64,000 nt of DNA from Brachypodius melanocephalos (taxonomy: Eukaryota > Chordata > Aves > Passeriformes > Pycnonotidae): assembly GCA_013398615.1 (NCBI GenBank), contig VZSR01002395.1:3114069-3178068 (forward strand). Reading direction: 5' to 3'. Below are positions 11,311 to 26,269 of the stretch, piece after piece. The notes beneath the pieces were generated by a model, which was given only the letters and a program-made list of their open reading frames with translations, was not told where the DNA came from and did not search any database. A program made the position numbers and the translations under genes. Each line of letters starts with the position of its first letter. Positions within the stretch are counted from its first letter, which is position 1.

Positions 11311-13965
11311 GGATTTGGGATGCATGTGTTTAGACCAGAGCCAAGGGAAGAGCAGGGGACACAAGGGGAGCAGGAGCAGGAAGGGTGGGGAGGAAAAATC
11401 CTTGCACCAGTGGAGCTCCCAGACATCACTGCATAAATCCCTTTTGGTGTTGCCTGCCAGAAGAACAGAAACCACTCCTGGTTTGTATTTCAAAGTCCTC
11501 ATTTATTTCTGACATTGAATTTGGACCCATAGCTGAGCAACAAAGACAGAGAATAGTAACAGGAGGAATCTGAAGTGGAAAAAAATCTGGGATCCCTGCC
11601 CCTACCCCATCCTGTTCTTCCACCAGCTCCCAAACCTTCCAATTCTCAGCTGCATCCCCCTTGTTTCTAGCCCTTCCAGACTCACCCATTTTCCTGTAGC
11701 TGCGCCAGACCCAGGGTGTGTGTTGGCTGCAAGGTCAACCCTCATCTTGGCCATCTGGCTGCTCTGGAACTGCCTCCCCAGCCTTGGCGCCTCGTTAGCC
11801 CGCGACAGGTCACGCTTAATCTGCTTGTGACGAAGATGACAATGGAGTGGCCTTCCTTCAACCACAAGGGTGACCCCAGAAGGGTGTTATTCCCACCCTC
11901 TGGAGGCTGCTGTGATGGTGGGAAGCCTTTTTGTGTGCCAAGAGGTAGAGTTGGATGCTGGGAGCTGCCGTGTCCGTCTGCTGGCTCTGTGCCCGCCCAG
12001 GGAATGGCAGCACGGGGCTGTCTGGCAGAGACCACGCTGGGACACATTAACTTCTTGTGGCTCCCAGCATGATGAGACCTAGCTGAGCAGATGCTCTAGT
12101 GGGAAAGTTATCAAGTTAGCCAAGATTTTCTTCCAGTTACAAACCATGTTTTCAGGGAGCAGCAGTGGCTGGATGGGAGGCAGTAGGAGCTACAAACTTT
12201 TGATCAGTGGGATTCAAAGAGCTTTGCTGCTGGTAACTTTCATCTTCCCTCCTGCCTGCCCTTCATGTGAGAGGACATTAAAACCTGCTATCACTATTTG
12301 GAGGATGGGAAGAGACTCTAAAAGTGGTGCAGCCAGACCGAGTCTCCAGATAATGGAAATGCAATGTCTTTTTGGGCTGGAGGTGGGGGAGATGGTGCAT
12401 AACATTTGCTCAGAAATCTGTGTAAAATGCAGGCTGGGGCAAGGTGCTTGGTTACAAGGACCATCCCCATGTTTTGCCTGGCTCCTTTCTTCAGGTCAGA
12501 GGTGCCAAGGCATGGGCAGGTCCAATGTGTACATCAGCCTTTTGCCTGGTAACGTGGACACTCGAGGCTGGTGCACCGTGTGTCTCTGTGCTGAGATCTA
12601 CTTTTTCTGTGTGTGAACGGGGAGGTCAAGTCCAAATCCTTCTGTGAGCAGCGAGATGATTTCTAAATTGCAGCGGTGAAAATAAAACCCCACCACTCAC
12701 GTTTCTGAGCAGTCCTACCCTATATTGCAAAGGCATGGCAAGAGTTTCCTGCCATTGCCTCCAACAGCATCCGCAGGGATTGCTGCTGTCCTGGTCCCTC
12801 CTCCCTGCCATGAGTGGGAAGTGCTCAGCACAGCAGTCCTGCACTGGTTGCTATGGAAGTGCCTGGGAATGATGGAGATGTCCCTTTAGTAATTTTTCAC
12901 CTAATTTGATTTATGGAGGAAGAAGAAACTTTCCCACATTCATTTTTGCGGAAAGGCAGAGTCACTGGCTGTCACTGCTGGCTGCAGTGCTGGTGAACCC
13001 ATGTTCACAACATGCCCAAGACACATTTGGGTCTTGCACCCTCTTCTTCCAGAAGTAAAAGCAGGGGGAGATGAACATCACCTGAACATCACTGTCCATC
13101 GGGAGGGCCCTGGAAGGGAGATGTGGGCTCTGCTGTTGCTGTCAAAAGCAAAATCTGTCCTAAAGCCAACCTTCCTCTGGCTGTCAGAGCTGTCAGGGTG
13201 GGGCTTTGAAAGCTGAAGGTGATCAAAACTGCAGTTATTTAGGAATTCAATTCTTCCCATAAGTAAAATCTTGCCATATTCATGGGTCCAAGTTAAAACT
13301 GCTCCTAAGAAAGCTTGTGAAGAGTAGAAGAGGTGGGGGCTTTGGCCGCAGAAGGACTGGCCTGTGCCTGTTGGCGTGGGTGAGCACTTTTTGCGAGGAA
13401 CTTTGCCTCCCCCGGCAGTGACCTAAATTCATGTCCTGAACTTCTTCAGCACGTGCCAAGACCGAAGCAGGTGGGAGTCGGTGCCCTATCTTACACTTGA
13501 ACAGAAAAGCTGACTGCTAGCGGCAGCTGACGCAGAACAAGGGGAGCAGGACGACCTGGATCTTCCCTTCTTCCCTTGCCCATGGCTGAGGAGCGCTGCC
13601 ATGCCCTGCTGGGCACTGGGATTCACGGGGATGGCAGCCTCGGCTGGCTGCGAGGGGACACCAAAGGCCTCGCTGGGCTCAGGGAGCCGGGGGGAATTAA
13701 ATTAGGTTGTTCTGTACATAGCCCTCGTTAGACAAGTCCCTTTGGGAGAGAGAGAGTAAAGAATAATGACACTTATGATGGATTTGGAGGCGGCCGGCCC
13801 AGCGTTGCCCTTGGAGGTCTCACTCGCCTTCTGGCCCGCGAGGCTCGGCCGTGCCCTCGGCTCCGCAGGGCCGTGCTGGCCTCGGGCTGGGCTGCGGGCT
13901 CCTCTCCTCGAAGAAAAGCCCCTTCCCCGGATAGAGCACCAGCTGGGGACACCCTGTGCTCACGG
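11311..13965 (-). other. FAM163A: Probable FAM163A 3' UTR and tail-to-tail boundary
   Basis: No coding region recognised. On the minus strand a consensus AATAAA (plus TTTATT at 11502-11507) lies about 2.46 kb past the FAM163A stop. That would suit a long 3' UTR for this gene. If used, the two convergent genes end within about 200 bases of each other. The assignment is inferred from motif and spacing only. Confidence 0.4.
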
Positions 13966-15300
<1,335 letters not shown>

Positions 15301-15778
15301 CTGGAAGGCAGGGACACAAAACTCACCTTTCCTGGTTTTGTCATCGCATCGTGGACGTGATGCCCGCAAGGCATCCAAAATATTGCATCCTTGTTCCCCT
15401 CTCCCCAGCTGGAAAATTGTCATCCGATATTCTCCTCCTCCTCTTAGTGAGAGGACATCTGACATGCAGCATTGCATCCCCTCACTGTTATTGCTGCTCT
15501 GGCTTGGAGTCTTTGTCAGACACCCCACAGCCCACTGGCAAAACTTCACCCTTACTGAGCCAAAAGGGATGATTTCCACCCTCCTGGGACAGAAAATCCA
15601 GTTTCTGCTTCAAAATGCAGGAACAAACCTGGGTTTTCACCAGGCAAAACCAACAGGCAGCCTCTGAACTCCACAACAGTCTGAGCCCAAAAATTGCACC
15701 CTGGCTGCCTGTCAGGCTCTTACAAGGCTGAGCATCCCCTGCCCCCATCCCATGCCATGGCACCCAGGGGATACTCAC

Positions 15779-15801
15779 GTTCAGTGACGGAGGCGTTGGA
15801 C
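15779..15801 (-). other. FAM163A: Candidate 23-nt non-coding exon of FAM163A
   Basis: On the minus strand a GTTCCAG acceptor and a strong GTGAGT donor (plus 15773-15778) flank 23 bases. The position, about 480 bases before the first coding exon, suits a 5' UTR micro-exon. Evidence is splice-site shape only. Confidence 0.3.
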
Positions 15802-16160
15802 CTGGAACAAGCGGAGGGAGAGGTTAGACATGGCCTGACAGCACCCCTTGTACCTGCCTGCCTGTCCCCATTCCCCAAGAGTTTGGGATCTGCGGGAAGC
15901 CCTGCATCATCCCCGTGTTATTTCCTTTAAATTGAAGCAGGGAAAGGAGGCATTTCCCAACCTGGGAGCGATGCTCTGCAAGAACAGGGCGCAGGCCTGG
16001 CTTAGTCAGCACTTGGCCTTTTCCACTTGAAAATTTATTACCAGGAAGGCGGATGCGTCGTCGCGCTGATGTTTTAGGTGCCGCCGGGAAATGAAATCTC
16101 TCCTCCATCCCCTCCAGGACAGGCCAGCCCCAGCATCCCTCCTCACCCACGGACACTTAC

Positions 16161-16256
16161 CCAGAAAAGGACAGGCAGGATGTCACTGTCACGCTGGCCC
16201 CGGGCTGGACGGTGGGGACAGGCAGCACCACATGGCCACAGGGAGACTCGGTGGCC
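16161..16256 (-). other. FAM163A: Candidate 96-nt upstream exon of FAM163A
   Basis: Flanked on the minus strand by an acceptor (TCTCCCTCCCAG) and a strong GTAAGT donor (plus 16155-16160). One frame is open across it, but it has no ATG and reads into a stop just before the FAM163A start. If transcribed it is most likely 5' UTR. Confidence 0.3.
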
Positions 16257-16614
16257 CTGGGAGGGAGAACAAGGGGAAAAATTCCATCAGCTCATCCCTC
16301 TTCCCAAAGGGGCTGCCCAGTGTCCCCATCCCCACCAATGCCTCACCTCCATCACTGCAGTGGGGCTAAATAAATTGCTTTTTTTTAGGGAGACAGTAGG
16401 GAAATGTGGGTGCTGCAAAGGTGGGTAAAGCAAACTGCCAGGAAAGGATGATCCCCTGCCCCAAATCTGCCATTTCACCAAAACTGAGGGCTTGTAGCAA
16501 GAAGTGGGTGCAGCCATTGCCCTATCACCCCCTGCCCCCACCCCCAGTGATGCCCAGCGCAGCCACATTTCATTATTGGCCCCCTTGTCCCTCTGTGCCT
16601 CGTCCAGAGCAGGG

Positions 16615-16700
16615 ATAATTGATAGGGCCCAAGTGCCAGCCCGTTGCAGCTGAGGAGATCTAATTACCCACTCACCACGTGGCCCTAATTAACGGAGAGA
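16615..16700. promoter_or_regulatory. Candidate enhancer patch
   Basis: A compact group of sites: ATAATTGATA, TCTAATTACC, CACGTGG (E-box) and CCTAATTAACGG. It is AT-rich within GC-rich surroundings, as many conserved developmental enhancers are. Conservation could not be tested. Confidence 0.25.
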
Positions 16701-19700
16701 GAGGTGGCAGCTTCCAGGCGAGACCTTCCCCACTCTGCCCTGGCCCCCCTCTGCTGCACGTCCCAGCAGGCAGAGTGTGGAAGCTTCCTCCCCCAAAATC
16801 ACCCACCCTCCTCACTCTGCTGTGGTGGTTTGCGCATCCTGCCTGCCACAAATTGATTTTCAGCTCGTGGGAAGTTCCTGTAAGAAGCCAAAAGGCGGGC
16901 ACGCATTGGATTTCCTCCTTGAGCCGCTCTCACCCACGAAACAAAGAGGAAAAAAAAAAAACCCAGAGAAATCAATATGTCCATAACCCAGCTAATATCT
17001 CCATCCATCAGGAGACCCAGCACAGAGCTAATAATAGAGACCAACACACTCAGCTCCTGCTCCCTGTTACCAAACTGTACCTGAACCCCTGCCAGGAGTG
17101 AGGGGACACACCAGGAGCCTTCGGTGCGGTTGTCACCTCCTCAGGTGCCGTCCTTAACAGGGAAAAGGTGACAGTGGGTGGCTGAAAATGGCAAATGCTG
17201 ACCTTTGATGACCCCAAGAGGGACACGCCGCAAGCTGGGCGGTGATGGATGATGCAGGCAGCTGTTCACGTCCAGAAAACTTCATTTCATGGGAGCTGTG
17301 ATTTGATTTAGAACTCAGAGAGCAGCATTCAATTAACTTGGGGATAGGAGAGGGCAGGCAGCCCTGGAGAATGACCCTGGGGAAGGAGGGACTAGCCTTG
17401 GGGAGCCTTTGGTCACCTCTGAGACCTGAATGTCTCAGAGGATGGCTGGGCTTCCACATGCCCCATCTCTGGTATTCCCATTTCTGGGAATGCTGCGATC
17501 AGCATTTCACTAGCCCTGCTCAGGAACTGGGCTCTTCCTTATTAAAGCAGTGACTGTTAAACAAAGGCAGAAATTAAAATGAGGCACGAGAGAAGCACTG
17601 CCTTTCCTCTTCTCTTTGGAGGGGGTGTTTTTCAAGAGGAGGAAGTTCCTGCCCTTCTCCCCTTCCCCAAACCCAGCCCACCAGCAGCCCAGAAGTTAAT
17701 TTTCTACCAAGTTTGTGCCTATAAAATAGCTTTCTTTAGCCCGCAGCTCTCTCCTGCATGGATGAAGAAGGGAATGTAACACCTCCCAGGGAAGGAGCAA
17801 GTGCCACAGTCTCAGGAGTAACTGGGGTTTTGGGAATTACAAACTAAGTATGTCCAGAAAAGGGCAGGACAACTAGAGCAGCCTTTTCACATCTCTGCCA
17901 CCAGGAACCAGCCCATACCCATTTTCCATCCACCCTTCCCAAACACATCCCAGCCTGCTGGGAAAGGAGCATTTTGGGGTCCACTGGCTCAGCTCCACAC
18001 AGCCCCACCACTCAATCCCAACAAAAGGCCATACAGTTTTATGGATCCTGTAAAAGCCTGGGCTGCACTGTGAGCTGAGCTGTCCTGGAGCAGGACAGGA
18101 CACAGAGGCAACCCAGGGGGATGCACAAATCCAATTGCCCGAGGCACAGTCTCATTTCTCCTTCTGGCTTAAAAAGGGAGTGAAGAGTTGTTTAAATATT
18201 TGAATATCCCAGGTCGAGCAGATGCCTTGGCATTGCTGCTTACTCACTCCCAGGTAGCTCAGGTGAGGCAACAACCTAAGGGTGGCTGCAGGGACCCTCT
18301 AGCACACAAATCATCTGAATAAAATCAGGATTGATACATTTTCTTTAGCTGATATTGCCTCACAAGGCAAAGTTACGGCCTGAAAAGTGACTCTGGGAAC
18401 GAGTGGCATCTCAGGCTTCTGTATTTATTCCCCTTCAGTGACGTCCGTAGCAGATTGCACGGTTTGCAAGTTGATGGGGAGGTTTTTGCCAGCCACCAGC
18501 ACTCCCAGCCCAGCTGAGACATTCCTGTCCTTACTCACCCTGGGTGTCCCTGCAGCCCCAAACTCACCCCTGCCACCTGACAGGGGTCAAACACTCACCC
18601 CAGAGCTCAGGGGTGGATTTAGGCTGTGGCAGAGCACGGTTATACCCCAAGAGCATCATGCCAAAGCTTGCCACGAGTCCTGCCCCAACCCAGGCTCTGC
18701 TCTCCTGGCTTTGCTCTGCAGCTCATGGGATAATTCAATGAAATGTCTGCCTGGTAAATTAGCCCGGCCGCTGCCTCACCAGAGTCATCTCCCAGGGCCT
18801 AATTGGAAAAAACCAGCATCAGGGGCTGCCTTTTCAAAACAGATTATGGCAGCAAACAACAGGGCAGCTCCCAGGCAGCTGCGACCTGCCCCGCACGGAG
18901 CCAGCCCAGCCAGATTCAGGGGGATGAACCCCTGCTGCAGACCCCCAGCCATGGGGCAGGATGGGTGCTCAGGCAAGGCTGGGGTCCCCCAAACTCCCTG
19001 CATGTCAGCTGCAAAGCCTGAGGGGGCAAACCAAGCCATGGGAGACCAGAGCCCACCACACAAACGAGCCGAGGCAAATGAAATTTTACCCAGAGCAATG
19101 TGGGATGCAGCTGGCAGGCCCCCAGTAACCTCCATCTGGTCCCAGTGCTCAGATGGCAAACCCCTGGGTCACTGTGAAGCCCAGAACCTGCTGCTGGTTC
19201 TGCTGGAGTTATACTGGAGCCTGGACCAGTCTGCCCACAGAAATCACAGCAGCAGCTGGGAAAACTTTTATTTCTGCCTGCTGCAGAGAACTCCAAATGT
19301 TTTTGCCAGCAGAAGGGGTGTTTCCTGTGACCCATTTCCTCCCCGAGGCTTTTTCCTGCTGTGATGCCTTTGGTGCCTTGAGCCATGTGGGGTTTTCCCA
19401 GCAGATTTGCTGCAGCCAACACCTTGCTCCCAGGCACCACAAGGGCAGCCAGGTCACAGAGGTGACACTGTCCCCTGGCTGAGGCTCCAGTGACTCACAG
19501 TCAGTCACCAAAATCAAAAATTCTGTGCCCTGCTGCAAGTCTGCCCCTGCTTTCCCTCCACCACCTCGACCAGCTCCCCAAGGCTCCCCACTGCTTCTTC
19601 CCAGCCCAGGGATGGGAAAGACAAAATACCAACAAGGATGTGAAACCAGCTCTTTCCTTGCAAAAGCTTTGTGGAAAAGGCAAGGTATTAATCACAATTA

Positions 19701-22700
19701 AAAAAAAAAAAAAAACCAACCAAATCCCTTTGATGGTGGAAGCTGCCATCCAGAGCCCAGCTCCCAGGTGGGCATGAAGGGCTGCACTCCTGCTGTAACA
19801 CTGCTCCTGACCCACTGAGCCCAGGAGATCCCTTCTCCTGGCCATCAAACTCCACCAAAAACCACCTTCTCCCCCACCCAGGTTCACTGCCTCTCACGCT
19901 GCACCTCGTCCTGCCCTGTGGGAGCCCAGGAGAGCTTCCCTGCCAACAGCAATTTGTCTTTACAGCCATAAAGGACCAAGCATCTCCCTCTGATCTCTGT
20001 CCAGGTGTGTGACGCCCTGGCACATCCCAGGACCAGCTGGCACATCCGCATTCCTCTCCCTGGGAGACCTCCCAGCACTCCTCAGACTTCTGGAGGAAGG
20101 GCAGCTTTGCAGGCCGGGGCGTCTCAGGCACGGATTATCCTGGTATCCCATTACTTGGGCATCTCATCTGCCCTTTATCTCTTTAAGCGACTATTCAGAT
20201 CCCGTCTCGCCTGCCTGCGTGGATTAACTGCAGCCACGGAGGGACACAGAAGGGATTGTCACCCCACCCTGTCCCCAAAACCACACCCACCCCCCAAACC
20301 CTGTGGGCTATACCTGGATCGAGGCAAGTCTCTATATAATTACAGCCCCATTTGCAGCTCCTCCTCATTGCGGGGTGGGAGAATGGCAGCTCCCTCCTCG
20401 TCCCCCCTCCACGTCTCCTACCCGCTGTGTTTGCTCAGCCGGCTCCCAGTCAGCCCAGCTCGGGAGCCAGGGCGGGTGGATGCAGTCCCGGGACACAGGG
20501 AAGGTGTCAGACGTGGGCAGCCCACAGCGGGATGCGGGATGGGAATATCCTCGGCCCGATCCTCATGGCTCATCTCCCGCCGCTGTGCCCAGGGCTCCTC
20601 CCGGGGCAGCTCCTGCCAAAAGCCCCGAGCGGCCGAGGCCAGGAACGCGTGCCGGGGAGCCGCTCCACCGTGCTCCCAAAATAACCAGGGACAAAACCGG
20701 CGGCATCAAGCCAAGTCACACAGAGAAAGGCTTTTGAGATTATCCTGCACGTCAGATCCCCACGGGCGCTCCGGAGCCGGCCAGCACCTGGCCAGCATCC
20801 CTGCTGCAGGCACCGTCCCTGCCAGCAGCCACACATCCCCTGAGGAGCAGCTGCAGCAGCCGGGAGTGCAGCCAGCCAGGACGCTGGGTGTGTCCCAGGT
20901 GAGGCTGACCCTTGCCAAAAAGCTGGAGAATTTTCCCACATGTGTGCTAAAGGCTTGGGACCTTGCCTGTGGCCATGGCCTGAGGAGAGCCAGAGCCCAG
21001 GCTGGATCCTGCTGTACTGTGGATCCCTGGAGGACACAGACCCGGAGAGCAAGGATTTGGATCTTACTTGTACCCCATGTTGCCCCTGTCACGATGGGTG
21101 CTTACAACATCCAGCAAAAACGTGGATCCTTGTGAGACTGGAAAGGAGCAGGAAAGGATATTTGCTTCCACCCTGATTCCACCCTTGGTGTCTGCATCTT
21201 GCCCTGCTGTGGATATCCTCATGACTGATTTAACCCCGTGGCAAGGCACCAACACAGCACAGGTATTCCCCAGCATCAGCCAGCATTCCCAGCACTCGCC
21301 CCAGACTCTCCCCAGCTTCCTGTCAAGGATGCTCCACTGTTCATCCCCAGCCCTGGGCAGGTCTCTCCAGCATTCTCATTGCTTCAAGATGAAACCTTCA
21401 ACTTCTCCCACCAGTGGGCTCTTCCCATCAGGGCAAGGACATGAAGGCCTCAGCTGAATTCCTCCATTCCCTGGGGCTGCAAACACACTCTGTGGATATC
21501 CAATCTTCTCCCTGGTTTGATTTTCTTGCTCCTCCCCCACAGGAAGGTGCATGCTCTGCTCTCCAGTGGGAGATTCCACCAGGACTCAGTGACACCAAAC
21601 ACATCTTCATCCCGAGCACACAGTGGAAGAGGAGGATCAATCCCAGAAGCGTTGTTTAGAGAAACCCCACAGAGCATCCCCAACAAGATCCACCTGAGCA
21701 GAGCAGTGAGTTTCCCTCCAAAGATTATTTTTAATTAAGTCAGTTTCTCAGCAGCTTTCTATGAAACGACTCCCAGGACAGCTTCTCCTCCAAGGCACCA
21801 CTTCATTGTCACCCTTCATGCCCATCGATGATCTCACCCTTCCCATCTCATTTCCACCATTCCCATGAAAATTCTTCCCCCGGTTTCCCAGTTCCCACAC
21901 GGATCTGTCCTCGCTGCCCTATCCCAGCTCCTCCCAGCCTGACACATGAAACACAACTTGTGCAAAACCTTTCCGTGTAGCAGCAGGCTCTGCTCCCGAA
22001 AGCAAAGCCCAGGGGAAAAGCTCTGGATGAGGCTGGAGCCTCTGTAATCCCATCAGCTGCAGTCCCCCTGGCACGGCACACCGGGGCGGATCCCTTGTGC
22101 CTCGGCGTCACCCAATTTACGTGTTTCGCTAAAATAAAACACAAAGTAAATTCTCTGTCTCTCCCCCCTGGGTTTAACCCGTGCTCTCCCACAGCCTGGG
22201 GGCTGGTGGCTGAAACAGTGACTGGTGTTTGAAGGGTGCTGCTCCTTAGGGACGTGCAGGGGATGTCCCCCTGTGTCCTGCCAGCATCTGCCCTCCCTGC
22301 CAGTTGCTAGACAGCCACAGTGGAGGGATTCAATTAGCATAGACATCATTAGGGGTAATTGCACTGTTTACCAGTTAAGAGGAACGAAGGGAGATGAGCC
22401 TTGTGTGTCTGCCTGTAGGGTGAGGGCCCACCACCACCCTTCTTGGCTCAGGAAGTCTTTAAATCCCATTTACAGTACAGTAGGAAAACTATGTGGATGC
22501 CTATCGGTGATTCACTGCGCTTCCCCTTCCACATTTTGCTGCTTGCCTCATATTCATCTCCATCCAGCCACGGGGCCATCTGAGATCTCTCCCTGGTAGG
22601 CCAGCTGCCTATGAGATCCAGGCAAGGGTTAAACAGGACACAGCCATCAGCATCTCTAACAAACCAGGTACATCTCTGCCCACTTCCAGCTGGCCAGGTG

Positions 22701-25700
22701 CCCTTTGGCACCAGGGAAACGACAACTCCCCAGATCACAGCTCCTCCAACAAAAACCCCAATGCCAGGGCTGGTTATAGTTTAATCCTGCTCTCACTGTA
22801 GCTGCTAAGCTGCATGGTGCTTGGGAAATGTCTTTTTTTTCCGAGGGAAAGGGAGATGGAGGGTGCCAGCCCTGGGGAGGAGGGCACAGGGAAGGGCAGC
22901 CTCTTCCTCCTTGCATGATGCAAGACCTGCTGCTCCGACTGCCAGCATCCCCCCGGCATGTTCGCTTGGAGTAGAAACAGAGATTTATTTTAATGACTCA
23001 TTAAAGCCTAATTGCATTCGGGCAGCAATACAGAGAGAGGAGCCTGCCACGTGCACCAGTACTACAGTCAGGAGGGCTCTCGGAGCCTCCCCGAAAGCAC
23101 AAGGCAGACAGACTGTCTCTTTTTGGTGGGGCCAGACATCAGGGCCAGCTGCTGGCTCTGGAAGTGTGGCTTTGTGATCCGGATCCAAAAACTAAACAGA
23201 AAACTCTCTGATCTTCTCTTCATTTGCTCCTGTCTGCCTGATGTGGCAGCTGCCACCAGCTGCTCATCCTTGAGCTCCAGGGAGGAGATGTGACTTGCCC
23301 AGAGCTTGGATGCCCATCTCCAGGGCCTTTGGGTGACAATTTGGAGACACAAGTGTTTGTAACCTCCCCCTGGGCTTCCAAGGACCCCACAGCAGGAGCA
23401 GGGTGGGATTTACATGGGAGTCACCACAGATCACCCAGGCACAGAGCTGGATGTGCAAAGGGATGAGCTGCTCCTCCCGAGGGCATCACAAAGGAGCCGT
23501 GCTAAAAACCAGCCAGCCTGGAGGGGAACCAGGCCAAACCCCACCACTGGCCATCCAGGGAAACCCTTGCTACTGACACCACCCACCACCTCATCCTTCC
23601 CAGTGGGATGCAGACCCAGTGACAGCCACATCACCCATGGGAACAGGAGCTCACAGCCACCCTGACTTCCAGAGATCCCCATCCTCAGGACACACACTGG
23701 GAAGCCACTCCTGCCCTTCTCACCAGAGTGAATCCACTGACATCGACCTGAGGTTCTCTCCTCCTGGAAAGTTGCCCCATGCAGGGATGGGAAAGCCAGC
23801 GATCCGCTTTCCTGCTCTGCAGTTCAGACACCCACAGTACCCACAACGATGCCAATAATGTGCTGTGGGAGGACAGCCCACCTGGAAACAGACACCCCAT
23901 GGAATGGACAGGGTCACCCAGCCACAGCTCTGCTTCCCAAGCCACCAGGAATCCATCTGCCAGAGAGTGCCCATCCATCGGGATCCTGGACCACAGCCCC
24001 ATAGCTGTACACACCTGGAGCCACACACTGCTCTGGGGTCAAACACAGGGCACAGCACCTGACCCAAACCCACTGTTTGTGGTAAATCCAAGTGGAGTCA
24101 TTCCAGGATCAGGTCCAGGACTGACTTTTCCATAAAGCTACGGGAAAAGCTCACCTGCAATTGCTTTACAAGACTACTCCCCCTCCTTTCACCCACTGCA
24201 TCCCAGCCAGAGCAAGGAGGCACAAGGCAACTAAGCACGGGCGGGCCGGCCCTGCAGAGCTAAACTCTGCTGGATTTCAGACCAGATTTTTTTTTTTCCT
24301 CGTTGATTTATCACACAGCAGGGCTACAGACTCATCCATCACTGAGGATGCTCCGCCTCCCGCAGCCCCATCGGGCAGGAGTGGGGCCGGCCGGGGCGGT
24401 CACGCACACACCGCCCAGTGAGAGGGAAAACCCGACGTGAAATCTCCGAATGCCTCCTGCAAATGAAGTGTGAAACTCGCTTTCAAGAAAACAAGGGTAA
24501 CGGAGCCACCGTAAATATTTCATCCTGGTGGGAAAGCAGCGACAGGGAAGGTTAGGAGGGCGGAGATGCCAGGAGGGATAGGGGGCAGCAGGGATGGAGG
24601 ATATAGGGGGAGAAAGTGGAGGCAGCCAGGGCAGGGAACAAAGGGAACACCACAGCCTGACCTTATTTCTGTTTGCCACTTGCCCTGGGGGCTATCGGAT
24701 TTGAGGCACGACCACAAAGCAGCTCCCAGAAATAGGAGCATATCTTGTGTTCCTGTTTGTGCCCATGGCTGAGTTGGGTGATCCTGCACCAGCTGGGAGC
24801 AGCTCAAGGCTCCATCCTAACTCTTCCCAGCAGACACACACAGCTCCCGGCTCTCCTGTCAGTCCAGGCACCCAAAACACCCCACGCAAAATGGCTGGAG
24901 GATGCTCTGCATTTCTCCACAGAGGAGGGTTTGCCAAGTGGAAAATCCTTCACACCTGATTTCCACCCTGCAAAGGGTCTTTTGGGCTGGAGCAGTGCAG
25001 GGCTGGGCTGCATCTCCTAAGCAGGTCTCTGGAGCTGGCTGTCCTCAGGCCTGTGGCCAGGCTGAAATCCAGCACTTTGGAAAGAGCTGGACAAGGATTT
25101 CACATCCCAGCAGAGATGGTGCTGGAATAGGATTGGACTCACGGATCTGATATTCACCGTCACATCAAGAATGGCAGCCCACTGATGCCCTCCCCTCTTG
25201 GATTTTCAACAGGTGAAAAAGTCCTTCCTAGGAAAAGCCTTTTCTCCCAATCCCTGGCAAAGCCCAGGTTAGAACCCTTTGGATCCTGCAGGAACAACGC
25301 TGAATGCCAGCCAGGAGCCCCAGTACACACAGTACCCCTCAAACAGCATCACAGGGAATTCTGAGGCTTAGGCAAGCAAGGGGCAAAGCTGGGGGAGAGG
25401 GAAAAATACAGCCCCAGAAACACACACCTCCATCGGGGTGGAATATTCCACCACCCCTTAGAAAATCTCTCTGCTGGAGCGACAATCAATAGTACACAAA
25501 TGAAATACAGCTGAAAACACTAAATGTTTCCACATGCCCTTTTGGAGGGAATAAAATCCTCCAGGATAACCTTAAGAGAAAACAAGAGCCAGGCAAAAAG
25601 CTCAAGCACAGGTCTCCTTTAATTACTGCAGCCCAGTGAGAGATAAAACAGAGATCCTTCGGAATAAACAAAAGGATTTGATTTCCTCCACTTCAGCAAA

Positions 25701-26059
25701 GGCAGCCACCATTGCTGTGGAGAGGTTTGGTGGTGAGGTTGGGGATTTGATGGGCTGACATGTCCTTGATGAATGGCAAAGCTTTGGGCCCCAGGAGAGG
25801 GAGCAGGAGGCTAAGCCCCTGGCTTGGGACTTCCAAAACTTCAAGTGGCTGCAAAGAAGTGGGTTTAGAGAGGGCAGATCTCTGCCCTACCCACCCGAGC
25901 TGCCATCAGACTTCACGGGGGCTGAACAAACCCAGCACAGCGCTAAGTCAGACCACACAACCCTGAGAAAAGGAGTCAGGATCTTGTAGAGCATCACAAC
26001 CCCAGAGCTTCGCCCAGACGAAGCTGTGCTGCGGGGACTCGGTGCAGCCCCGGGATGCA

Positions 26060-26161
26060 GGGAGCAGGATGAGGCAGGGAGCAGGATGAGGCAGGGAGCA
26101 GGATGAGGCAGGGAGCAGGATGATGCTGGGAGCAGGATGATGCTGGGAGCAGGATGATGCT
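26060..26161 (+). repeat. 17-bp minisatellite, six units in two types
   Basis: Three copies of GGGAGCAGGATGAGGCA (26060-26110) are followed without interruption by three copies of GGGAGCAGGATGATGCT (26111-26161). The array lies about 180 bases downstream, in transcript direction, of the candidate FAM163A first-exon donor. Confidence 0.9.
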
Positions 26162-26269
26162 GGAGCATCCCACCCGAGCATCCCAGCCTGTTGTGCTCGG
26201 CGCCCCAACCACTCGAGCACCACTCGGGTCTCCCCCTTCCCATCGCAGCCCCAATCCCTGCCAGAGCTT

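Noticed and set aside
18387..19364. 325-codon plus-strand frame
   Set aside because: No domain, biased composition, and located in the FAM163A upstream intron. Looks like chance openness in GC-rich DNA.
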